From Massilia sp. KIM (GTDB lineage Bacteria > Pseudomonadota > Gammaproteobacteria > Burkholderiales > Burkholderiaceae_D): a stretch of DNA of 64,000 nucleotides. The stretch spans positions 1,302,001 to 1,366,000 of the forward strand of contig NZ_MVAD01000001.1 of assembly GCF_002007115.1 (NCBI RefSeq). Direction: 5' to 3'. Numbering within the stretch: position 1 is the first letter of the stretch; every line of letters begins with the position of its first letter. Shown here one piece after another: positions 55,806-63,010 of the stretch. The translations under genes and the position numbers were made by a program. The notes below the pieces were generated by a model. The model was not told the origin of the DNA, did no database searches, and was given only the letters and a program-made list of their open reading frames with translations.

Positions 55806-56345
55806 TCAGCGGGCCGCCGCCCGCGGCGCGTCCGGCCGCAGCCGGGGGTAGGGATTGACGGCGCCGCCGGCCCGGTAGATCCCGTAGTGCAGGTGGGGCG
55901 GCGTGCCCTTGGCGTTGCCGCTGTCCCCCACATAGCCCAGCACCCGCCCGGCGCCGATCCGCATACCGGCGCGCACGTCGGCATAGCCGTCCAGGTGGGC
56001 GTAGTAATGCCGCTCGCCGCCCGGCCCCAGCACCCAGACCACCAGACCGCCCAGGCGGTTGCTGCCGACCCGTAATACGATGCCTTCGGTGCTCGACAGC
56101 ACCGGCGTGCCGCGCCTGGCGAAGATGTCGATGCCCTCGTGCTTGCGGCCGCCGCCGCGCGGACCGTGCCAGGTATCGCGCAGGGCTTTCGGGCGCACCC
56201 CCTGAACTGGCACCGGCAGCTCAGCGGGCGCGGGCAGGGAGGCCAGGCGCATGGCGTAGCTCAGGTGCCGCAGCCAGGGTTCGAGCAGGGCGGCGCCGAG
56301 AATGAGTATGACGGCCAGCAACAAACTGCGCAGGAAGGTCCGCAT
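55806..56345 (-). CDS. M23-family metallopeptidase
   Basis: This 179-residue zinc endopeptidase of the LytM/M23 fold acts on peptidoglycan crosslinks. It has an N-terminal helix (LLLAVILILGAALLEPWL) and the zinc motif HEGIDIFA, with the later PPHLHYGIY and YAHLDGYAD. The short length means no added binding domain. It converges tightly with the PBP gene (2 bp), which suggests joint wall remodelling. The HEGID and HLH residues are all present, so it should be active rather than a regulator. Confidence 0.88.
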   Translation of the reverse strand: MRTFLRSLLLAVILILGAALLEPWLRHLSYAMRLASLPAPAELPVPVQGVRPKALRDTWHGPRGGGRKHEGIDIFARRGTPVLSSTEGIVLRVGSNRLGGLVVWVLGPGGERHYYAHLDGYADVRAGMRIGAGRVLGYVGDSGNAKGTPPHLHYGIYRAGGAVNPYPRLRPDAPRAAAR

Positions 56346-56433
56346 GGCAAGTCCGTGAGGGAGCGATCCTGAACAGATAGGGGCGTTCGTCCGGATTCCT
56401 AGTCTGCCCCGGGTCTGGCCCGGGGATGCGGGG

Positions 56434-58281
56434 TCAAGCGGCGTTCGCAGCCGGCTCGGCGTCCGTGCCCTTGGCGGCGCCGGCGTCGAGGGCGCCGGCG
56501 AGGGGGAAGCTCACCGTGAACCGACTTCCCTGTCCGTGGCCGGCGCTTTCCACCTGCACCGCGCCGCCGTGCAGGGCCGCAAGTTGCTTTACAAGGGCCA
56601 GGCCCAGCCCCAGGCCACCCTGGGCGCGGTCGATGCTGGTCGGCCCCTGCACCAGCACGTCGAAGATCACCGGCAGCAGCTCGGGCGCGATGCCCACGCC
56701 GGTATCGCTGACCTCGACCAGGGCGCGCCCATCCTGGCTGCGCCCGCGTACCGTGATGTGGCCGCCGGCCGGGGTGTACTTGATGGCGTTGTGGAGCAGG
56801 TTGTCGACGATCTGCTCGATGCGGGTGCGGTCGCCGTCGATCCATGCTTCCTCGACCTCCACCGTCCAGTGGTGATTGCCGGCGTCGACCAGCTTTTTGG
56901 CCTCGCAGCAGCCGCGCAGCACGTCGGCCAGGTCCACCCTTGCGTGCTGGAGCACGATCTTGCCGGACAGGATGCGCTGCACGTCGAGCAGGTCGTCGAC
57001 GATGCGGGTCAGGTGGCGCATCTGGCGCCGGCTGATCTCGCGCGCATTGTGGGCGATCTCGGGCTTGAGCGCCGGCATTTCCAGCACCGCCATCGCGCCC
57101 GCGATCGCAGCCAGCGGATTGCGCAGCTCGTGGCCCAGCATGGCAAGGAAGTTGTCCTTGGCCCGGCTCTGGCCCTCGGCCATGCGGCGCGCATGCTGTT
57201 CGCTCAGCAGCAATTGCTCGCGTTCTTCCTGCAGGGCCTGGCGCACCGCGCTTTCGTGGGCCAGGGCCTCGCTGGTGTGGTGCAGGCCGGTGAGCAGGGC
57301 GTCGACTTCCTCGACCCGGGTCGGCTCCGGGCGCGGCAGGGCGCGCCGTCCGAGCGAACGGGCGGCCGCCGCGGCGTCGCGCAGCGCCGTTTCAAGCTTG
57401 TTGCCGAGGAAAATCGCCACCGCAAGGGCAAGGCCCATCAGCAGCATCAGGGCCATCGCGGCGTACAGGGTCGCGGTGCGGGCGGCGGCCTCGATCTGGG
57501 CCACCGGGACGCCGATCACCACGGTCCAGTTGCTGCTCCTGGAGCGTGTGAACACGCCGTAGACCTCGGCGCCGTCGTGGGTGGTGTGGCGGAACACGCC
57601 GCTGTTGCTGGCGCGGGTGGCGGCCAGGAAGTCGGGCCGCATCGGCTTGCCCACCGTGCTATGGGCGTGGCGGTTGCGCACAATGGTGGTGCCGGCGGCG
57701 TCGAAGATGCCGACCACCCAGTCCGGACCCATGTTGTCGTGGTTCAGGATGCGCTCGAAGTAGCGCACGTCGAAGATCTGGCTGATGATGTAGTGCTTGC
57801 CGGGCGTGACCGGCGCGGCCACGTCGACCGAGACGGTCGGGCGCTGGGCCAGGGTGCCGATGAAGTAACCAGACACGCGGGTGCCGCTCGCCGGCGTGAC
57901 CCCCTGGGCCCACTTGCCGGGCGCGGCCGGGAGAGGGGCGCCGAAAGGCACCAGGGTATTGAACAGGGCGCGCCCGTCCTGGTCGGCGAGCATGGTCCAG
58001 GACCAGGGATGGGAGGCATTGATCGCGCTGGCCCAGCGGTGCATGCGCGCGAAATCGCTGGTGCGCAGGCTCTCGGATTGGGCCATGCCGCGCAGCGAGG
58101 CTTCGGCGGCGGCGATTTCACGGTCGATCTGGAAGGACTTGGCGCGCGCCATCTCGCGCACGCTGTTGATGCGCGACTCGCGCTCCCACTCCAGCAGCAT
58201 GGACAGCCCGATCCAGAAGGCGAGCGCCACTGGAAGCAGGATGGCGGCCGCCATCAGGAGCAGGTAAGTGCGTGTTTTCAT
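56434..58281 (-). CDS. Cache-domain sensor histidine kinase
   Basis: This 615-residue membrane kinase has an N-terminal helix and a large periplasmic sensor (about 40-280, with WSWTMLADQDGRALFNT and SVDVAAPVTPG) that looks like a double Cache domain. After a second helix comes a coiled linker, HisKA (MLGHELRNPLAAIAG near 382) and the ATPase (DNLLHNAIKYTP, SDTGVGIAPE, GGLGLGLALVKQL). It is an orphan: no response regulator is adjacent. The ATG at 58281 fits the first helix. Its partner and signal are unknown. Confidence 0.88.
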   Translation of the reverse strand: MKTRTYLLLMAAAILLPVALAFWIGLSMLLEWERESRINSVREMARAKSFQIDREIAAAEASLRGMAQSESLRTSDFARMHRWASAINASHPWSWTMLADQDGRALFNTLVPFGAPLPAAPGKWAQGVTPASGTRVSGYFIGTLAQRPTVSVDVAAPVTPGKHYIISQIFDVRYFERILNHDNMGPDWVVGIFDAAGTTIVRNRHAHSTVGKPMRPDFLAATRASNSGVFRHTTHDGAEVYGVFTRSRSSNWTVVIGVPVAQIEAAARTATLYAAMALMLLMGLALAVAIFLGNKLETALRDAAAAARSLGRRALPRPEPTRVEEVDALLTGLHHTSEALAHESAVRQALQEEREQLLLSEQHARRMAEGQSRAKDNFLAMLGHELRNPLAAIAGAMAVLEMPALKPEIAHNAREISRRQMRHLTRIVDDLLDVQRILSGKIVLQHARVDLADVLRGCCEAKKLVDAGNHHWTVEVEEAWIDGDRTRIEQIVDNLLHNAIKYTPAGGHITVRGRSQDGRALVEVSDTGVGIAPELLPVIFDVLVQGPTSIDRAQGGLGLGLALVKQLAALHGGAVQVESAGHGQGSRFTVSFPLAGALDAGAAKGTDAEPAANAA

Positions 58282-58402
58282 CCGTCGTCGTCCCAGGTAC
58301 GTCGCAGCGCCGGTTCTGTCGCCGGCATCGGCCATTGTACTGGCAACAGGAATTTTCTTGGCGGATATTTATCGTAAATTTAACGTTTTCACCCAGGATG
58401 GA

Positions 58403-59146
58403 TTAGCGCTTTGTCACCGCTTCCGGACGCCAGCCCCGGGCGCGCGCCGCTTCCTCGGCGGCGGGGTCGAGGGGCGCGCCGGCGATGCGCGCGTCGATCG
58501 CGTCTAGCACCGCGGGCGGCAGCGCGCTGCCGGCCTGGCGATAGCCGCCCTCCGGCTGCGCGCTGGCCTCGGCCAGCACCGGGATGCGCCAGACCTCGCC
58601 CTCGCGGCAGGCCAGTCCGGCCGACTGGCCGACGACGAAACCGCGGCAATACGCGCCGTCGCGGCTGGCGAAGCTGAGGGCGACGCGCACGCCGCCGCTC
58701 GCTTCGGCGCCGGTCTGGCGGTCGAGGGCGGCGGCCAGTTCGCCATGCGCGCTCAGGCGGCCGTCTTCGCCGGCGATGCTTGGGAGGTCGGCGCCGGGCC
58801 CGGCCTTGCCGAGCAGGATGCCGACCACCAGGGTGGCGGCCAGCGCCCCCCACTCGGGCCAGGACCAGCGGGGCCGCGGCTTCGGCGCCTCTTGGACCTG
58901 GCGCGCACGGGCGCCACGCAGGGGCAGCACGCGCGCCGAGGGCGGCGCGGGACGCAGGCGCTCGGGCACCGGTTCGTCGAGCACCCCGGCGAAGGCGTCG
59001 GCGATGTCCTGGCGCAGGGCGCGGTGGCGCGCGACGGCGGCGGCCACCTCGGGGTCCTCGCGCATGGCCTGCTCGACCGCCGCGCGCTCGGCCGGCGCGA
59101 GTTCGCCGTCCGCGTAGGCCATCAGGATTTCATCGGAAAAACTCAT
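58403..59146 (-). CDS. Transmembrane anti-sigma factor
   Basis: This 247-residue membrane protein has a cytoplasmic N domain (DEILMAYADGELAPAERAAV, REDPEVAAAVARHRALRQDIADA), typical of anti-sigma factors without the zinc HxxxCxxC motif. One helix lies near residue 105 (WGALAATLVVGILLG). The periplasmic domain of about 120 residues has two Cys (DGAYCRGF, SAGLACREGEV). Its ATG overlaps the sigma gene stop by 4 bp, so it should hold that sigma factor inactive until a periplasmic signal arrives. Confidence 0.88.
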   Translation of the reverse strand: MSFSDEILMAYADGELAPAERAAVEQAMREDPEVAAAVARHRALRQDIADAFAGVLDEPVPERLRPAPPSARVLPLRGARARQVQEAPKPRPRWSWPEWGALAATLVVGILLGKAGPGADLPSIAGEDGRLSAHGELAAALDRQTGAEASGGVRVALSFASRDGAYCRGFVVGQSAGLACREGEVWRIPVLAEASAQPEGGYRQAGSALPPAVLDAIDARIAGAPLDPAAEEAARARGWRPEAVTKR

Positions 59147-59631
59147 CGTGTCCTCGCAGTGTCGTCGCTCAATAGCTGTTGCAGGGCCTCGCGGGCGCGC
59201 GCGAGCCGGCTGGTGAGGGTGCCGACCGGGATCTCGAGCACCTCGGCGGCCTCCTTGTAGGGCAGGCCGTCGACCAGCACCAGGCCGACCACCAGCCGGT
59301 GCTCCTCGGACAGCAGGCTGATCGCCTTGCGGATCGCGAGCTGCTGCTGGTGGGCCCCGGCGCGCTCGTCGCCGACGTGCTCGCCTTCCTCCTCGGGCGC
59401 GAACAGTTCGTCGCGCCGGGCGCGGCTGCGGACCTCGTCGATCCAGGCGTTGCGGATGATCCGGAACAGCCAGCTGTCCAGTCGGGTGCCCGGCTCCCAT
59501 TGTTCGCTGCGGGCGAGCGCGCGCTCCATCGCGATCTGTACCAGGTCGTCCGCGTCCTCGCGGTGATAGGTGAGTGCGCGCGCGAAGCGGCGCATGCGGG
59601 GCAGCAGGGCGGCAATATCGTTGGCGAGCAT
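59143..59631 (-). CDS. ECF-type RNA polymerase sigma factor
   Basis: This 162-residue two-domain sigma factor has sigma2 (DADDLVQIAMERALAR, DSWLFRIIRNAWIDEVRS) and sigma4 (ISLLSEEHRLVVGLVLVDGLPYKEAAEVLEIPVGTLTSRLARARE). It lacks the regions of housekeeping sigma factors, so it belongs to the extracytoplasmic function group. It is coupled to the anti-sigma gene and divergent from the subtilisin gene across 95 bp, so that gap probably contains its own target promoter. The signal is unknown. Confidence 0.92.
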   Translation of the reverse strand: MLANDIAALLPRMRRFARALTYHREDADDLVQIAMERALARSEQWEPGTRLDSWLFRIIRNAWIDEVRSRARRDELFAPEEEGEHVGDERAGAHQQQLAIRKAISLLSEEHRLVVGLVLVDGLPYKEAAEVLEIPVGTLTSRLARAREALQQLLSDDTARTR

Positions 59632-59708
59632 AGGTGGTCCATATGAGGAGAACGAGCGGCGCGGGGATTTTCTTCCCTGTCCCGTTCGTTTATCCAGTAT
59701 CGGACGCA

Positions 59709-59720
59709 ATCATATATGAT
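59709..59720. promoter_or_regulatory. Perfect 12-bp palindrome in the sigma/subtilisin gap
   Basis: ATCATATATGAT lies six bases before the subtilisin ATG. It could be a repressor site or include a -10 element (TATGAT), which would give a leaderless transcript. Confidence 0.4.
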
Positions 59721-59726
59721 CCTGGC

Positions 59727-61019
59727 ATGAAGTTACCGTACGTAAAGAAGAGGCTTGTGGCGCTGACCTTGCTGTTGTGCGGCAGCTTGCCGGCCCAGGC
59801 CCAACTGAGTTTGCCGCAATTGCCGCAGTTGCCGCTGCCGCGCGGCGTGGGCCCGCTCGACCTGGACGGCTTGCGCCGCCCGGCCCAGGGCTTGCTGGAC
59901 CGGACGCCCTTGCCGGAACTCGGCAGCCTGCGCCTGGAGACGGTGCGCTCCCTGCTGCGCCGCCATCCCGGCGTGCTGGAGGCCGACCCGCGCGGCGAGC
60001 CCGTGGTCAAGGGCGAGGTCCTGGCCTGGTCGCCCCATGCCAAGGCCCTGGAACTGGCCGCCAGCCTCGGGGCCACGATGGTGCGCGACGAGCGCCTGCC
60101 CGGCCTGGATGAGCGGGTGGTGGCGTGGCGGGTCCCGCCGGGGATGAGCAGCGCCGGCCTGCTCGAACGCTTGCGCGCCATCGACCCCGAGGGCAGCTAT
60201 GACTTCAATCACGTTTACACCGGCAGCGGCCAGGCGACGGAGGCGCTGCCGCCGGGCGCCGGGGCACAGCGGGTGGGACTGGTCGACAGCGGCGTCGAGG
60301 CCGGGCACGAGGTGTTCGAGGGCGTGGACGTCCGGCGCTGGGGCTGCGACGGCCGGGCGCTGCCCTCGGCCCACGGCACGGCGGTGGCGGCCCTGATGGT
60401 CGGCCGCTCGGAACACCTGCGCGGCGCGGCGCCCGGCGCGAGCCTGTACGCCGCCGACGTCTATTGCGACAGTCCGGCCGGCGGCGCCGCCGACCGTATC
60501 GCCGCCGCCCTCGGCTGGCTGGCGCAGCAGGGGGTCGGCGTGATCAATCTGAGCCTGGTCGGTCCGCCCAACGCCCTGCTGGGGCGGGCGGTGGCGGGCA
60601 TGCAGGCGCGCGGCCACCTGCTGGTGGCGGCCGTCGGCAACGACGGACCCAACGCGCCGCCGCTGTATCCGGCCAGCTATCCGGGCGTGGTCGGAGTGAC
60701 CGGGGTGGACCGGCGCGGCCAGCCCTTGCCGGAAGCGGCGCGCGGGCCCCAGGTGATGTTCGCGGCCCCCGGCAGCCAGATGGTCAGCGCCGCGGCCGGC
60801 GCGCCTCCCTACCGCCAGGTGCGCGGCACCTCGTTCGCGGCGCCGATCGTGGCGGCGCGGCTGTCGGTTTCGCTGCCGCGACCCGACAAGGCGGGAGCCG
60901 CGCGCGCGATCGAACAACTGGCGCGCGAAGCCGGCGGCGCCAACCCGGTGCGCGATCCGGCGACCGGCTTCGGCATCGTCGGCGCCAGGCTGCGGGTCGA
61001 CCCCGCAAGGCTGCGCTAG
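59727..61019 (+). CDS. Secreted subtilisin-like (S8) serine peptidase
   Basis: This 430-residue protein has a signal peptide (LVALTLLLCGSLPAQAQ), an N-terminal region of about 150 residues that may be a propeptide, and the S8 triad: Asp in VGLVDSGVEAGH near 188, His in SAHGTAVAAL near 215, Ser in RGTSFAAPIVAA near 369, plus the oxyanion AVGNDGP. The start chosen (59727) is the only one giving a proper signal peptide. It is divergent from an ECF sigma gene. It may be a stress target or a processing protease for the repeat protein that follows. Confidence 0.9.
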   Translation: MKLPYVKKRLVALTLLLCGSLPAQAQLSLPQLPQLPLPRGVGPLDLDGLRRPAQGLLDRTPLPELGSLRLETVRSLLRRHPGVLEADPRGEPVVKGEVLAWSPHAKALELAASLGATMVRDERLPGLDERVVAWRVPPGMSSAGLLERLRAIDPEGSYDFNHVYTGSGQATEALPPGAGAQRVGLVDSGVEAGHEVFEGVDVRRWGCDGRALPSAHGTAVAALMVGRSEHLRGAAPGASLYAADVYCDSPAGGAADRIAAALGWLAQQGVGVINLSLVGPPNALLGRAVAGMQARGHLLVAAVGNDGPNAPPLYPASYPGVVGVTGVDRRGQPLPEAARGPQVMFAAPGSQMVSAAAGAPPYRQVRGTSFAAPIVAARLSVSLPRPDKAGAARAIEQLAREAGGANPVRDPATGFGIVGARLRVDPARLR

Positions 61020-61126
61020 CGCCCTGTTGCAATTTGTTGCAATTGGGATGGAAGAAAACGGCTGAGCGCTTCGTTTTCCTTGTAAGGGCAGCGGAATGGT
61101 CCGCGCCAACCACCAGGAGAACAAAC

Positions 61127-62128
61127 ATGAACACCACCACCATCGCCCGCAACGTCGCCATCGTCCTCGCCCTCGGCCTGTCCGCTTCGGCCCACGCCCA
61201 ACTGCTCGGCGGCGGCGGCGGGCTCGGCGGCTCGCTGGGCGGATCCGTCGGCGGCATGATCGGCGGCGCCGGCAGCATGGGACGCATGGGCTCGATGGAC
61301 GCGATGGGCAGCCTGCGCGGCGAAGGCCGCGCCCAGGGACGCATCGAACGCGACCTGGCCGGCAGCGCCCGTGGCGTCTCGGAGCTCGGCGGCCGCGTGA
61401 CGGGCCAGGCCAGCCAGGCGCGCGACACCGCGTCCAGCAATGCCGAGTCTGGCTCCAGCACCACCGGCACCGGCACCGGCACCAGCACCAGCACTGGAAC
61501 CAGCCGCCCGGCGCCTGCCTCGCTGACCGGCGCTCTCGGCGGCGAGCTTTCCGGCAGCGCCCGCGGCGAGCGCAGCCTTTCCCTCGAGGCCGGCAACGGC
61601 GGCGCCTCCGCCTCCGCGTCCGGCGAAGGCCGTGCCGATGGCTCGGCCCAGGCCGACGGCCGCGGCGCACTGACGGCGGTGGGGGCCAGCGCCGCCGGAA
61701 CGGCCGGCCAGTTGCGCGAGCGTGCAGGTGCGGCGCGCGATCGCGGTGTCGACACTGCCGCCTCGGCAGCCGGCACGGCGCGTGGCGCAGCGAGCGCAGC
61801 GCGTGAGCGCGGTGTCGACACTGCCGCCTCGGCAGCCGGCACCGCGCGTGGTGCGGCGAGCGCGGCGCGTGAGCGCGGCGCCGAGACCGCCGCCGCAGCG
61901 GCCGGCAGCGCGCGTGGCGCGGCGAACGCGGCGCGCGAACGCGGCGTCGAGACCGCCGGCGCGGCCACCGGCACGGCGCGCGGCGCAGCAGGCGCGGTGC
62001 GCGAGCGCGCCGCTTCGCTCGACGGTAAGGTCTCGCTTAGCGCGAACGGCTCGGCATCCGGCTCGACCTCGGGCTCGACCTCGGGCTCGACCTCGGGCGG
62101 CGCCTCGGGCTCGGCGGCGCGCCAGTAA
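61127..62128 (+). CDS. Secreted Gly/Ser/Ala-rich protein with LEA-like repeats
   Basis: This 333-residue protein starts at ATG 61127 behind CAGGAG. The signal peptide is MNTTTIARNVAIVLALGLSA plus SAHAQ. A Gly-rich region (LLGGGGGLGGSLGGSVGGM) and Ser/Thr/Gly spacers follow. From residue 203 to 290 there are four 22-residue repeats, each two 11-residue halves (ARERGVDTAAS, AAGTARGAASA), then a Ser/Gly tail with a repeated SGST unit. The 11-mer pattern resembles late-embryogenesis-abundant proteins; no family is certain. The subtilisin gene lies 107 bases upstream on the same strand. Confidence 0.8.
   Translation: MNTTTIARNVAIVLALGLSASAHAQLLGGGGGLGGSLGGSVGGMIGGAGSMGRMGSMDAMGSLRGEGRAQGRIERDLAGSARGVSELGGRVTGQASQARDTASSNAESGSSTTGTGTGTSTSTGTSRPAPASLTGALGGELSGSARGERSLSLEAGNGGASASASGEGRADGSAQADGRGALTAVGASAAGTAGQLRERAGAARDRGVDTAASAAGTARGAASAARERGVDTAASAAGTARGAASAARERGAETAAAAAGSARGAANAARERGVETAGAATGTARGAAGAVRERAASLDGKVSLSANGSASGSTSGSTSGSTSGGASGSAARQ
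61733..61996 (+). repeat. Four 66-bp tandem repeats inside the LEA-like gene
   Basis: Units at 61733-61798, 61799-61864, 61865-61930 and 61931-61996 encode 22 residues each. Units 1 and 2 are nearly identical in DNA, units 3 and 4 more diverged, which suggests recent duplication of the first pair. Confidence 0.9.
62053..62098 (+). repeat. 12-bp coding microrepeat at the 3' end of the LEA-like gene
   Basis: The unit GGCTCGACCTCG recurs three times head to tail, encoding repeated SGST. It is prone to length change by slippage, always in frame. Confidence 0.8.
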
Positions 62129-62143
62129 AGCAGGGCTTGCAGC

Positions 62144-62983
62144 CTAGAGGATCGGCGTGCCGCCTGTCACCGCGATGCGGGCGCCGGAGATGTAGCTGGC
62201 TTCGTCCGAAGCCAGCATCACGTAAACGGGCGCGACTTCCTTCGGCTGGCCGGGGCGCTTCATCGGCACCTGCTGGCCGAAGCTTTCCACCTGGTCCGGC
62301 GGCATGGTCGAGGGGATCAACGGCGTCCAGATCGGCCCCGGCGCCACCGAGTTCACCCGGATGCCCTTTTCCGCCAGCAGCTGGGCCAGGCCCGCCGTGA
62401 AGTTGGCGATCGCGCCCTTGGTCGTGGCGTAGGCCAGCAGCGTGGGCTTGGGGTTGTCCGAGTTGATCGAGGTGGTGTTGATGATGGCGGAGCCGGCCTG
62501 CATGTGCTTCACCGCTGCCTTGCAGAGGTGGAACATGGCCGTGATGTTGACCTTGAAGGTGTAGTCCCATTCCTCGTCCGGTATCTCCTCCAGCGTGTCG
62601 TGGCTCATCTGGAAGGCCGCGTTGTTCACCAGCACGTCGATGCGGCCGAACTCGGCCACCGCCTTGTCGACGATGGCGCGGCAATGGGCGGGGTCGGCGA
62701 GGTCGCCGGCCACCAGCACCGCCTTGCGTCCCGCTTCCTCGACCAGGCGCGCGGTCTCGCGCGCGTCCTCGTGCTCGTTGAGGTAGGCAATCAGGACGTC
62801 GGCCCCTTCGCGCGCATAGGCCAGGGCCACTGCGCGCCCGATGCCGCTGTCGCCGCCCGTGATGACGGTCTTCTTGCCCTCCAGCCGCCCGCAGCCGCGG
62901 TAGCTGGTTTCGCCATGGTCGGCGGGCGGGTCGAGGGCGCGTTCGAGGCCGGGCGGTTCCTGCTGCTGCTTGGGCTGGTTCAT
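62144..62983 (-). CDS. Short-chain dehydrogenase/reductase (YghA-like)
   Basis: This 279-residue SDR has a hydrophilic N-terminal extension (residues 1-36), the NAD(P) motif TGGDSGIGRAVA, VNNAA, and the catalytic Ser and YxxxK in TTSINSDNPKPTLLAYATTKGA. This form, with the extension and DSGIGR, matches the YghA/glucose-dehydrogenase-like group often induced under general or osmotic stress. The ATG at 62983 follows GGAGA. It is unrelated in sequence to the TetR-controlled SDR. Confidence 0.9.
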   Translation of the reverse strand: MNQPKQQQEPPGLERALDPPADHGETSYRGCGRLEGKKTVITGGDSGIGRAVALAYAREGADVLIAYLNEHEDARETARLVEEAGRKAVLVAGDLADPAHCRAIVDKAVAEFGRIDVLVNNAAFQMSHDTLEEIPDEEWDYTFKVNITAMFHLCKAAVKHMQAGSAIINTTSINSDNPKPTLLAYATTKGAIANFTAGLAQLLAEKGIRVNSVAPGPIWTPLIPSTMPPDQVESFGQQVPMKRPGQPKEVAPVYVMLASDEASYISGARIAVTGGTPIL

Positions 62984-63010
62984 CTGGTCTTCTCCGTGTG
63001 GGTTGCGGGC

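Noticed and set aside
61733..61996. 66-bp repeats considered as an array or noncoding satellite
   Set aside because: They keep one reading frame with a signal peptide and ribosome site upstream, so they are coding.
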